Part shown: positions 18,882-27,732 of the stretch, in pieces
Layout: each line of letters starts with the position of its first letter
How positions within the stretch are numbered: the first letter of the stretch is position 1
IMG/VR virus record: IMGVR_UViG_3300046007_003718
Coordinates: 46,396 to 110,395 of that record
Source of the DNA: a virus
Strand: one strand, 5' to 3'
DNA: 64,000 nucleotides
Made by a program: the position numbers and the translations under genes
The notes under the pieces: model-generated
Seen by the model: only the letters and a program-made list of their open reading frames with translations
Database searches by the model: none
What the model was told of the DNA's origin: nothing

Positions 18882-20183
18882 CTATTGAATTGATCCGAGA
18901 TTAATACGTTCAAAAGATGTAATACCATGCTTGCGATTCATAGTGATGAGAGCCTGTTGTGCCTCATCTCCTGCGTGCATAGTATCAAATGCATACTCAT
19001 CTGGCCCCTTAATGGAACCATTCACTACAAGATCACATCCACGACCGGGCCACCAAAGCAACTGGTGGAAGTGACCCATTACTAGCATATCAACTGACGG
19101 CATCCCAAGACTCTTAAGACCCTCCTGAAAAGCCGCCCTTTTCTTTGCAAGCCCATAGAATGGAATACCTGCAAAACTTGATGACTTATAACCATCACCG
19201 TGAGTCATGCCGACGCGGTGGCCTGCAATCTCATGAATATAAATCATATCCTTTGGTACGATAACTTTGACATTCTTAATTGGCTCAACGATAGCCTTCA
19301 CCATCATACCCATCATGTATTCAAGATTATCATACTTATTCTTGTGGCGTGGCTTGTGGTGAATGCGAGGGTGATTACCCGGCATGATAACAACTTCAAC
19401 CTCTGGGAATATCTCAGACATTGAACCAATCATATCTACCATAAGATGTGCCATTCGTACAAACTGGTCAGAAACTGGAGTCTCATTGCTCTCAGCCAAC
19501 TCTTCGTGGATATTCCCACTAATCATATCGCCAAGAAACGCTAGAACGATCTTATTGACTGGATAATCATTACTCTTGATTTCATAGAAGCGAGAAATCT
19601 TCTGAGCGAGAAATTCCATACGACGATCACAGATATCCATATTATACTTAATATCAAACATATCTACAGTCTCTCCGTAGTGGGCGTCTGAAATTAGAGC
19701 AAACATGGTGTGAGGATCGTCACCGATAGCGGGGTTTGGTCCTACACGGAATACTGGCTCATAGGGATTTGATTCAATTACCTGAACAATGCGATCTGCA
19801 ATACGATCCTTATCATCAACGATCTTTTCATATTCCTTAATCATCTTAAGGGTATGACGCTTATCAGCATTTAGACGAACAATTTCTCTATTCGCTGTAA
19901 GCAACTCATCATGAATGCGATCCTCTTCTGTCTCTTCCTCTTCCAGACGACGCTTTGCTCTCTTGATGGGAGACTTATCTGCATCGAATGAAAAGATTTC
20001 ACTATCCCAACGATCAATTGCTCGGCGCACAGAACGATCAGAAGTGGAAAGACCATAACGATCTGTAAGAAAGCGGGAAATTGCCCCAGCAGTCATTCCA
20101 TCCACATAACAGTCAATAATTATGTCTTTATACTCGTCTAGTGGTGACACTGACGATTTACCATCTGGGGTATTAGTACCCAT
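18882..20183 (-). CDS. Calcineurin-like metallophosphoesterase with N-terminal HTH
   Basis: 433 residues. Metallophosphoesterase motifs appear in order: SDAHYGE (residue 165), LGDMISG, MPGNHPR, THGDGY and GHFHQ, supplying the Asp/His/Asn ligands of two metals. Residues 18-60 read as a helix-turn-helix (MTAGAISRFLTDRYGLSTSDRSV, in part), and residues 75-135 as a charged coiled coil. The fold hydrolyses phosphodiesters or phosphomonoesters; a DNA nuclease role like Mre11 is one possibility, not shown here. AAGGAG lies seven bases before ATG. It is next to the portal gene. Confidence 0.85.
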   Translation of the reverse strand: MGTNTPDGKSSVSPLDEYKDIIIDCYVDGMTAGAISRFLTDRYGLSTSDRSVRRAIDRWDSEIFSFDADKSPIKRAKRRLEEEETEEDRIHDELLTANREIVRLNADKRHTLKMIKEYEKIVDDKDRIADRIVQVIESNPYEPVFRVGPNPAIGDDPHTMFALISDAHYGETVDMFDIKYNMDICDRRMEFLAQKISRFYEIKSNDYPVNKIVLAFLGDMISGNIHEELAESNETPVSDQFVRMAHLMVDMIGSMSEIFPEVEVVIMPGNHPRIHHKPRHKNKYDNLEYMMGMMVKAIVEPIKNVKVIVPKDMIYIHEIAGHRVGMTHGDGYKSSSFAGIPFYGLAKKRAAFQEGLKSLGMPSVDMLVMGHFHQLLWWPGRGCDLVVNGSIKGPDEYAFDTMHAGDEAQQALITMNRKHGITSFERINLGSIQ

Positions 20184-20210
20184 TAAGTAACTCCTTGATT
20201 AGAGAATTAA

Positions 20211-22340
20211 CTATTCTTTTTCATCTTCACTAGAGATGTTATCATCTTTTACTTCTTCTGGAAGTATATCATCTCTGATTAATGAAATCTTTTTAGCATT
20301 CTTTGGGCGGTTTATCTTTTCTACAAGCCTACCGTCCTTCTCTTCAAGGACTTTACTCATACTTGATCTTCCGCCCGGAGGTTGGATGGGAGTTCTTTCA
20401 TTAGAAACTTCAGGCATACCGCCCGGAGTTGGGCTTATTGGCTGTGCGGCTGGAGTTGTACCACCCGGCTCTGGTGGGATAAGAATGCCACCGGGGCCTT
20501 GCTCTGGGGCACCCTCTTCACCTTCTGCTGGCGGCATCATTCCACCACCGGGGACCATTTCTTCATCCATACCGGGGAATTGATTTGGGTCAAGACCAGC
20601 ATTAGGATCTAGTCCAGACATAATGATTTCCTGCAACAAGTCTGGAGGAATGGGAAGATTCTGAGCCTTAAGCAGACGATAAATCTTGACCTTAGCCTCT
20701 TGCTGTGCAACAGTCTTTTCGATAGCCTCTTCTTCAAACCTTGCAAGTTCTTCCTTGAAGGTGTAAGGCAGACCAACCATAAATGTCTGATCTGAAATAG
20801 GAACTCCAGAAGCCTTGAGTTGGGCAAGGAATTGACGCTGAGTAGCCTCATCTCTAAGATCAAGAACTTTCATGTTAATTTCTGGAATAAGCAATTTGTG
20901 TCGTTCGACAACCATGATGTTGCCCTCTTCATCATATTCAATATGCTCTTCCATGATTGGGACGCGAGTATCACCACGCTGTTCGTAATCGTAATGTTCA
21001 TTAGCCTCAGCAACAACTCGGGCGCGGTCCATGAAGTGCCTCTTCAAGAAGTTCTGGTATGTACGAAGGATTTGATTAAGGAACTCAGCCTGTAGTGCTG
21101 ATGATGCATATGGTTGTGCATTAGAACCAGCAGAAAGTAGGCTTGGGTTTACACCAAACAACTGCATTAAACGACGTTCAATTCTGTCGAAGTCATCGCC
21201 TAGATTTGGCATCTGCTCACGACCAAATACATTTTGAATATCTACGCCGAAGTGGTGGACAAGAACACGGAAGTCTGAAGCGAGAGCGATATCAATATCA
21301 TCGCGGAAGGCCTCACACTCATCTGGACCGGGCATCCAAGGTACACCATCTCCAATATCCTGAACACCTAACTTGGCTAGAATCAGTGGGGAGTACAAAC
21401 GCTCTGCAATAGCATCCTGAGAAGCAAGCAACTTCTCTTCATGCATAAGTGTGCGTAATCCTCTAAGAAGCAGAGGGGTTCCGTGAATGTCCCAATCGTT
21501 AATCTTGAAAGCAACCTGCTTCATAAGAACGTTCGAAACAGGAATATTTTCATTCTTGATCAAATATGGAATAAGTTCCGGCCAATCCTGAACAAGAGTT
21601 TCGTAGTCTGTAGTAGGACTCTTCTTTGCCGCGAGTTCCTTTAGGAATTCAGGTGGTTTAATCTCAAACTGCTGAGTTCCAAGAAGCGGATACTGCTTTA
21701 GTACCACATCTTCTGGATTGATAAGTTCTTCTCTTTCCCAAATACCAAGAGTCTCATTAAATGAGCCGAGAGGAAATGCCTGTCCCACTGTCCAGTATTC
21801 ACGGCCAAGACGTACAAGGAATTCCTGATAGTCAAGACGATCAAAGAAAAGATCCTCGTACCATTGTGTGAGTTTTGGATCTTTAGAACTTAGTTCCATT
21901 CCTACTAAGGGGAACCTAGTAAAAATATCAATCAAGATAGGAACAAGGTAATGCGTCATGTAGTATAGACGCAGCCACTGATACAACTTCTGACGATGCG
22001 TATCATTTTGAATATTCCAAGGAATACCAGAGAGTTCCCAGTATTCCACCGGATCGTAAAAACGAGGAATAGCAGCAATATAGTCTCCACCGCCCGCTGC
22101 TGTTTTGTTAATAGAAGAAACCCTACGGTTTCTAGAGAACTCAGACGCAAGAGCGCGGTTGGCTCTCATATCTTTAATTGTGTTCTCTAGACTGTCAGGA
22201 CCGTTAGGGTCACTAGTAGCAAGGTTGTACGACTCCCAAGCCGCAATCTTCTTACGAAGGTCGTGCTTAGGGAGCGTACCTCCCATTTCCTGAATTGCTT
22301 TTACCTTCTGATCTGATGAAAGATGAGGAAATTCTGGCAT
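20211..22340 (-). CDS. Portal protein
   Basis: 709 residues. The order of features fits a phage portal: an N-terminal region with IPRFYDPVEYWELSGIP, an aromatic helix (YQWLRLYYMTHYLVPILIDIF), the wing and stem with SLLSAGSNAQPYASSALQAEFLNQ, and a Pro/Gly/Met-rich disordered C-terminus (about residues 590-660) ending in a charged tail. Portals form the dodecameric DNA gate at one capsid vertex and dock the terminase. It lies downstream of terL, separated by two very large genes. A KTA motif occurs at residue 83. The ATG has no clear ribosome site, and TTTGG-ATATAATATAA is directly upstream. Confidence 0.85.
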   Translation of the reverse strand: MPEFPHLSSDQKVKAIQEMGGTLPKHDLRKKIAAWESYNLATSDPNGPDSLENTIKDMRANRALASEFSRNRRVSSINKTAAGGGDYIAAIPRFYDPVEYWELSGIPWNIQNDTHRQKLYQWLRLYYMTHYLVPILIDIFTRFPLVGMELSSKDPKLTQWYEDLFFDRLDYQEFLVRLGREYWTVGQAFPLGSFNETLGIWEREELINPEDVVLKQYPLLGTQQFEIKPPEFLKELAAKKSPTTDYETLVQDWPELIPYLIKNENIPVSNVLMKQVAFKINDWDIHGTPLLLRGLRTLMHEEKLLASQDAIAERLYSPLILAKLGVQDIGDGVPWMPGPDECEAFRDDIDIALASDFRVLVHHFGVDIQNVFGREQMPNLGDDFDRIERRLMQLFGVNPSLLSAGSNAQPYASSALQAEFLNQILRTYQNFLKRHFMDRARVVAEANEHYDYEQRGDTRVPIMEEHIEYDEEGNIMVVERHKLLIPEINMKVLDLRDEATQRQFLAQLKASGVPISDQTFMVGLPYTFKEELARFEEEAIEKTVAQQEAKVKIYRLLKAQNLPIPPDLLQEIIMSGLDPNAGLDPNQFPGMDEEMVPGGGMMPPAEGEEGAPEQGPGGILIPPEPGGTTPAAQPISPTPGGMPEVSNERTPIQPPGGRSSMSKVLEEKDGRLVEKINRPKNAKKISLIRDDILPEEVKDDNISSEDEKE

Positions 22341-22359
22341 TTATATTATATCCAAACTG
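22341..22359 (-). promoter_or_regulatory. Late-promoter candidate before portal
   Basis: TTTGGATATAATATAA resembles the two longer candidates at 48911 and 59810 (TTTG, two to four bases, TAATATAA) but lies against the start codon, so it would give an almost leaderless mRNA. Confidence 0.3.
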
Positions 22360-22383
22360 TTGATAGGTATATCATACCACACA

Positions 22384-25242
22384 TTATCTTTTAGAACCAG
22401 ATCCCCAGCCAATGAAATTATCATCATATACTCCAAGTGACTGGATTGCTTGTTCTGGGGTCATACCATCAGACATAAGTTTTTCAACTTCATTGTCTAT
22501 TAGATCAAAATCTAGAGGTGCTGCGCCTTCTTTAGAATTTTCTTGCTTTAATTCCTTAAGACGCTTATGCAAATCGGCTAATTCGTCAGAAGCGATATCA
22601 TCATCGCCGGGATAAATATACCCACCGTCAAGCACGCCGCGTTTTAGTTTAGCAATCTCTTTTTCAATCTCTTCTATTTCATCACTTCTATTTGCTGAAG
22701 TCTTAGCATTTTCTATTTGCTTAACTTTAGCAGCAGCCCAAGTGCGACCGGCGTTTCCGCCCCATGCTAACCAAGCAACATCCCAAGGAGTTATTTCGCC
22801 TTGCTTTGCTTTTTGCGAACGACCACCCGCATGACGCTCAAAGAATGAGTGCATACGCTTTACATGCTCGGGAGTTAATTCTTGCCCTTCGGCAATTTTC
22901 TTTGCTCTAGTTAGGGTTGCTGATTCAAATCCATCTCCAGCCTTACCTTCTGAGTGATACTTAATGCCACGCCTTGCAGCACTACGCACACCTTCTGGTG
23001 GTACTAGATTTAGATCGGATGCCTCCTTGACAGAGGCGCTAGATTTTTTTGAATCGCTTCCAAAAATAGGGTCTCTTTTGTTTCTTTGATTTTCAGATGC
23101 TAAATCGTATGCGTGCCTTTGAGCATCTTGATGTGCTGTTTCGCCATGAAACTCTTTTATCTTTTGTCCATTACTGGCATTAAGCACTACAGCATACATC
23201 CCATCTTTAGTTGATCCATACGCAAAATCTCCGAGCCTATCAAATTCCATTGCCTTGTCATTTGATAAAATTATTGAAGATTTTTTTGGAGCATTATCCT
23301 CTTGCTTAACACCCTTAGCGTTCATATCTGAAGTGGCCTGAGCCTTTTCTTTATCTTTAGTATTTTCAGAATAAGGTGCTTCTCCACCGGGCTGAATAAA
23401 CTCACGAACTGGCTCACCAAAGTCAGTAAAGTCTTGATGTTCTAATCCCAATTCTTTTTGCTTTTGCTTAACATCTAAATTTTTGTACTTCTCGCCTTCT
23501 GATCCGCCAATTTCTTTATCAATACTCATTCTGCTTGGATCAGAAGCGCCTGCGGGTAGCCCCGGTTCATTTTGCTGAAGTTGGGCCATCTCGCCAACGG
23601 CTTCAACGAGAATAGAAGCGGTCTTCTCTGGGATTCCCTGAGCAACATAGAATTCTTCTAAGGCCTTTACGCTCGCACCACGAAGATAATCGTAACGATT
23701 TGGTCCTCTTGTCTTGAATTGAGGCTCCCCCTCAATCATCTCTTTTCTTCTACGAGCATTTTCTTTCATCTTTTCTTCTGCTCTTGATTGATCTTCAATC
23801 ATATCTTCATACTCGCTCTTTTCAGAAGAAGGGCTATTTAATTCAATAGTAGGTTGCTCTTGAGCCTCTAGTTCATCCATCTTTCTTGCTCTAGCAGGCA
23901 GTGGCTTGTCTTTGCTTGACCAGTCTGGAGCATTGTAACCAACATCATTATTGCGGTCCATAAAGCCACGAAGCATTTCTCTCCAACCAGCATTCTTTTG
24001 AATCCATTCTGGTACAAGGGAATCTGCGTTCTCTAAAATAAATGCAGCCTTTTTCTTTTCACGATCTGCATCACACTTCTCACAAGAGCCGGGAGAGCAA
24101 GGCTTAGTTCCGGGGACACGCTTGTACCCATCCCAGCAATTACATTCCTTAGCCTCTCTTACTGAAGAATTCTTTCTTTCATCTCTTTCGTTCCATCTTG
24201 ATTGGTATTCATGAGCCGCATCGAATGCTTCATCAAGACTATCGTAAACATCACGAACATCATGCCCCGAGAATATCAAGTTACCTCCCTTCCCCTCGTA
24301 GTAACCGGGAGGGATGTGAGATAACTGATAGCGAGTCTCCCTACGTCCGGGGTAATCGGGTGGATCAAAGTCTAGAAGGCCCATATCAAGTTGCTCTTCT
24401 CTACTTTGAGGATCAATATTCCACTCACCATGCGGTCCCTTGGCAGTGTAATAATCGTCCCCGTGGTCTTGCCAATCAATGTTAGCGGTCTTTACTACTG
24501 AAGATTCTTTCTTTTCTTCTTCTTCGTCCTCTTCTTCTTTTTCTTCAGAATCTGACTCCTCATCCTCTTCATCTTCTTCCTTGGATTCATCTTCTTCGGT
24601 CCAAGGCTTGTCCCATTCAGCCTGCCTGATAGTCGCCTCTTTTAAATCAGTTCCTGCTGCTTCGTCTAAGGAGTGATCAACACCACTATCATAAAGGGCG
24701 CTTAGAGCCTTACTAATTTGTTCTTCTAGCGACCAATACTTATCACTACCTTCCTCTTCACTATCAATACCATCTAATTCACTCTTCAGATGCTCAAGTT
24801 CCATCTCTAATTGATTCTGGTCTTGATTCCAGCCCCCCTGAAGTGCAGATTGTACAAGTGGCTTATACTGATTCCAATACAGTTCAATCTGATCTAAGTC
24901 CATATTGTAGCCAACATAATCATTGATTAGATCTGAATGTGCTTCGTCTTTTCCAGCAAATGGATCAACATATGGGTTTGCCTTCTTAACAGCAGCCTCT
25001 TTTAAATGAGTTACTGTTGCATCATAGATAGTCTCTGAAGGAATGTCATACTCTGCGGCATACTTATCCGCAACTGAACGAATGTCATCAGAAAGGAAAT
25101 CAACTCTCTCTGGATTCTTGGCTACGAAACTTTCAAAACGCTGTTCGCATTCTAACTGTGAGGCCATAATAGCCTTAGTTGGATTAATTCTTTCAGCCTC
25201 TTGTCTCATATTGAGTTCTAGGCTCTCAAACATATCGCTCAT
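22384..25242 (-). CDS. Large mosaic virion-associated candidate, 952 aa
   Basis: The ATG at 25242 overlaps the upstream stop. Regions in order: an acidic helical N-terminus; a run of Glu/Asp/Ser (residues 220-255); a compact aromatic segment (residues 260-340); a Cys segment ECNCWDGYKRVPGTKPCSPGSCEKC (in part) near residue 370; a charged linker; and near residue 800 a module with RAAR..GIKYHSEGK, LTPEHVKRMHSFFERHAGG and WDVAWLAWGGNAGR. I recognise the last as a domain often attached to phage head or prohead-core proteins. Segments are joined by short K[TSVE]A motifs. It lies between terminase and portal, so a role in the head is likely but unproven. Confidence 0.6.
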   Translation of the reverse strand: MSDMFESLELNMRQEAERINPTKAIMASQLECEQRFESFVAKNPERVDFLSDDIRSVADKYAAEYDIPSETIYDATVTHLKEAAVKKANPYVDPFAGKDEAHSDLINDYVGYNMDLDQIELYWNQYKPLVQSALQGGWNQDQNQLEMELEHLKSELDGIDSEEEGSDKYWSLEEQISKALSALYDSGVDHSLDEAAGTDLKEATIRQAEWDKPWTEEDESKEEDEEDEESDSEEKEEEDEEEEKKESSVVKTANIDWQDHGDDYYTAKGPHGEWNIDPQSREEQLDMGLLDFDPPDYPGRRETRYQLSHIPPGYYEGKGGNLIFSGHDVRDVYDSLDEAFDAAHEYQSRWNERDERKNSSVREAKECNCWDGYKRVPGTKPCSPGSCEKCDADREKKKAAFILENADSLVPEWIQKNAGWREMLRGFMDRNNDVGYNAPDWSSKDKPLPARARKMDELEAQEQPTIELNSPSSEKSEYEDMIEDQSRAEEKMKENARRRKEMIEGEPQFKTRGPNRYDYLRGASVKALEEFYVAQGIPEKTASILVEAVGEMAQLQQNEPGLPAGASDPSRMSIDKEIGGSEGEKYKNLDVKQKQKELGLEHQDFTDFGEPVREFIQPGGEAPYSENTKDKEKAQATSDMNAKGVKQEDNAPKKSSIILSNDKAMEFDRLGDFAYGSTKDGMYAVVLNASNGQKIKEFHGETAHQDAQRHAYDLASENQRNKRDPIFGSDSKKSSASVKEASDLNLVPPEGVRSAARRGIKYHSEGKAGDGFESATLTRAKKIAEGQELTPEHVKRMHSFFERHAGGRSQKAKQGEITPWDVAWLAWGGNAGRTWAAAKVKQIENAKTSANRSDEIEEIEKEIAKLKRGVLDGGYIYPGDDDIASDELADLHKRLKELKQENSKEGAAPLDFDLIDNEVEKLMSDGMTPEQAIQSLGVYDDNFIGWGSGSKR

Positions 25243-27698
25243 TATAGTAACCATCCTTCATCTGAAATTTCAGTGTTTGACTTTTTCTTTTTAGGCTTTT
25301 CTTCGCCCTCTTTCTCATCATCTTCTGCCTCTTCTTGCATATCGTCAATCTCATCAATGGTTTCAAAAAGAGTGGAGGCAGCAAATCTATCAACAAAATC
25401 ATCAGGCTCATTTTCTGCCATTTGACTCATTTCATCAGGATCCATCTGATGTGCAACAGAAGAATCTAGATATTGCTCAATTTGAAATGATGCTCCGGGA
25501 ATATATTTATCTAGGTCATCAAAATTCGAAAGGGGAGCATTGACAATATCTTCGGCATGAAGAAGAATTTCTTCTTTTAATTTATTGATTTCTTGTTCCC
25601 ACTTATTATTATCCCAACGAAATCCGTCTTCCGCATCTGTTTTAGAACCGCTTCTAAGAACACGCATTCCTTCTCTTGCATAATTTATCAATTCTTGAAT
25701 TTCTGCTTCTGATTCATTTTCTGATATTTTTTCAGTCGCTTCTCTCATTTGAATAACAAAAGAACGACGAACTTTTTCTACATTTGCAAGGAATTCATTA
25801 GCAATTTCTTGAGCCTTCTCTGCGGGAAGAGCAGAAACTTTAGGCTGAATAAATGTAGTTGCAAGTCTAGCAACTTCTTGTCCATCACCGATCAGAACAG
25901 GAGAAATGTCTGAAACGAATTCAACGGAGGCAATTCTAGCGAATTCATTCCAATTAGTTGCTTCTAGTTCTTCTTCCATTTCCGCAGCAATGAGTACGAT
26001 TGATTCTCCACCACCGGGGCCAAATGCATATCCACCAGCGGCTTCCTTGCCGAACTCGTACTTGGGTAGGCTATTTACATATTCATCTTCACCAACGAAA
26101 TCTGCGCTAGCGAGGCGAGTCTGACAAAATACAATTTCGTTAGCAAGGGCAACCTTAGCCTCTCCAAGAAGTCCCATCTCGGCAACATCTTTAGTTGTTG
26201 AGATTCTGTTATGAACTTCTCTTTGCAACTTAGTTGCAGCCTTAATTCTTTGTGAATATGTGTTTCGATAATCCTCTGGTAGAGCCTCTAGAGCGTCATA
26301 CCAGTCACCGCTAAGGTGTGCTGCAATCTTGTCTAGCAATTCATCTCTAGTATCAGCAAGTTTATCTTGCCTTACCTTTTGTAAATCTTCAATGGGGAAT
26401 TCATATTCCCCACCATTTTCTAATTTTACACTCGCCATTTTGCCGTAGAGAGTATCCCATACTCCAGTTACCTCTCCTGTGTTTCCACTGGCTCTGACGA
26501 TAGTGCCGGGATTGATCGCAGGATCATCCTCTAGTTCTAGATTCTCAGCCACTTGATTTGCCTCCTCCTCGCTAGCGCCTTCATTTTGCAGAATCTGTAC
26601 TAAGTCAGTTTTAGTCATTTGTGGATCATTGGAAACAAAATCTTGACCTCTTCCGCCCCAATATCCTAGATCTTGATCAGAACCCATCTCTGGAGCCTGA
26701 CCAGAATCTTGTCCTTCTGTAAAGAATTGTCCATCTTCAGTATCTTCGGGACCACCAATAAAACCCCCACCAGTAGCCTCAAAGTCATTTGGACCGGGAG
26801 CGCCCTCTAGTGAGTCGTTGATTCCTCCGGGGCCACCCTCGTCACCCATTCCAGCACCATATGGAAAATCACCACTTGGACCCATATCTAGATCTTCTGG
26901 GGCATCACTTTCAGGACCAATTCCCGATAGGTCTGCTCCGGGGTATCCTTCGTCCCCCTGATCCTCCGCTCCACCTTGCTCCCTAGGAAGAGATGCGGCA
27001 TGGGCTTCTTCGTCAGTTGCCCCAGCACGTTTTAGTTCTTCGATAATTTGATCCTGAGAGATTCCCTTATCTTGCAAAGTAAGACCAAGTTCTCTCCAAG
27101 AGAGTTCTACAGATGTTTTATTAACATTTGAAGTCTTTCCGCCAAACAGTTCATTTATGAGTTGTTGAATTGATTGGGAAGAAACGTTATGCTTTTCTAG
27201 CATAGTTCTTATAAATGAAGAATCAATTTCATCACGATTAGATTCTGCATGATTTAGCAACTCTTGGAGTGCAGCGGGAGGCACATCGTCGTATTTATAT
27301 CCGGGATCGGCATAATCTGCAAAAGCATTATCATCCCCCTCTTGAATATCAGTATGTTGATTAACTGACTGAGAACCTTCATCTGTATTGAGCATATCAA
27401 TAGCATTTGAAGCATCTTCTCTTGTATAACCCATCTCCAGAAGGGCATCTAAGATTTGACCAAGATCAATATTAGTGCTGAACATCACCTTGGCTGCCTG
27501 TAGGGCGTTTACTCCAGAAGACTTTAGATAGGTAACTTCAGGGCCATCCTGAAATACCATCATTACTGCCATTTTTGCTGTTTTGGGATCAAATCCCATT
27601 TGAGTAAGTTCTCTAACAATATTTCCGATATTGCTGTATCTCACATCTGGTCTCTGCTTTACCAGAGTGATTGCAGCAGAGAGGTCGGTTTTTGCCAT
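25242..27698 (-). CDS. Large mosaic protein with UBA-like repeats, 818 aa
   Basis: AAAGGATAATCTT precedes the ATG at 27698. Several three-helix segments have the 'L..MG....A..A' pattern of UBA-like folds (ELTQMGFDPKTAKMAV, ALLEMGYTREDASNAI, ELKRAGATDEEAHAA, ILQNEGASEEEANQV). A Gly/Pro/Asp-rich low-complexity stretch lies around residues 240-350, then a small SH3-like barrel with the core EVTGVWDTLYGKMASVKLENG (in part), and helical C-terminal domains ending in a Glu/Lys tail. Possibly a head-associated or internal virion protein; function unknown. Confidence 0.55.
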   Translation of the reverse strand: MAKTDLSAAITLVKQRPDVRYSNIGNIVRELTQMGFDPKTAKMAVMMVFQDGPEVTYLKSSGVNALQAAKVMFSTNIDLGQILDALLEMGYTREDASNAIDMLNTDEGSQSVNQHTDIQEGDDNAFADYADPGYKYDDVPPAALQELLNHAESNRDEIDSSFIRTMLEKHNVSSQSIQQLINELFGGKTSNVNKTSVELSWRELGLTLQDKGISQDQIIEELKRAGATDEEAHAASLPREQGGAEDQGDEGYPGADLSGIGPESDAPEDLDMGPSGDFPYGAGMGDEGGPGGINDSLEGAPGPNDFEATGGGFIGGPEDTEDGQFFTEGQDSGQAPEMGSDQDLGYWGGRGQDFVSNDPQMTKTDLVQILQNEGASEEEANQVAENLELEDDPAINPGTIVRASGNTGEVTGVWDTLYGKMASVKLENGGEYEFPIEDLQKVRQDKLADTRDELLDKIAAHLSGDWYDALEALPEDYRNTYSQRIKAATKLQREVHNRISTTKDVAEMGLLGEAKVALANEIVFCQTRLASADFVGEDEYVNSLPKYEFGKEAAGGYAFGPGGGESIVLIAAEMEEELEATNWNEFARIASVEFVSDISPVLIGDGQEVARLATTFIQPKVSALPAEKAQEIANEFLANVEKVRRSFVIQMREATEKISENESEAEIQELINYAREGMRVLRSGSKTDAEDGFRWDNNKWEQEINKLKEEILLHAEDIVNAPLSNFDDLDKYIPGASFQIEQYLDSSVAHQMDPDEMSQMAENEPDDFVDRFAASTLFETIDEIDDMQEEAEDDEKEGEEKPKKKKSNTEISDEGWLL

Positions 27699-27732
27699 AA
27701 GATTATCCTTTAGTAAATGCATTTACTACCAA

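Noticed and set aside
24479-24676. Ser-rich plus-strand ORF
   Set aside because: It is the complement of the Glu/Asp run in the large protein at 22384.
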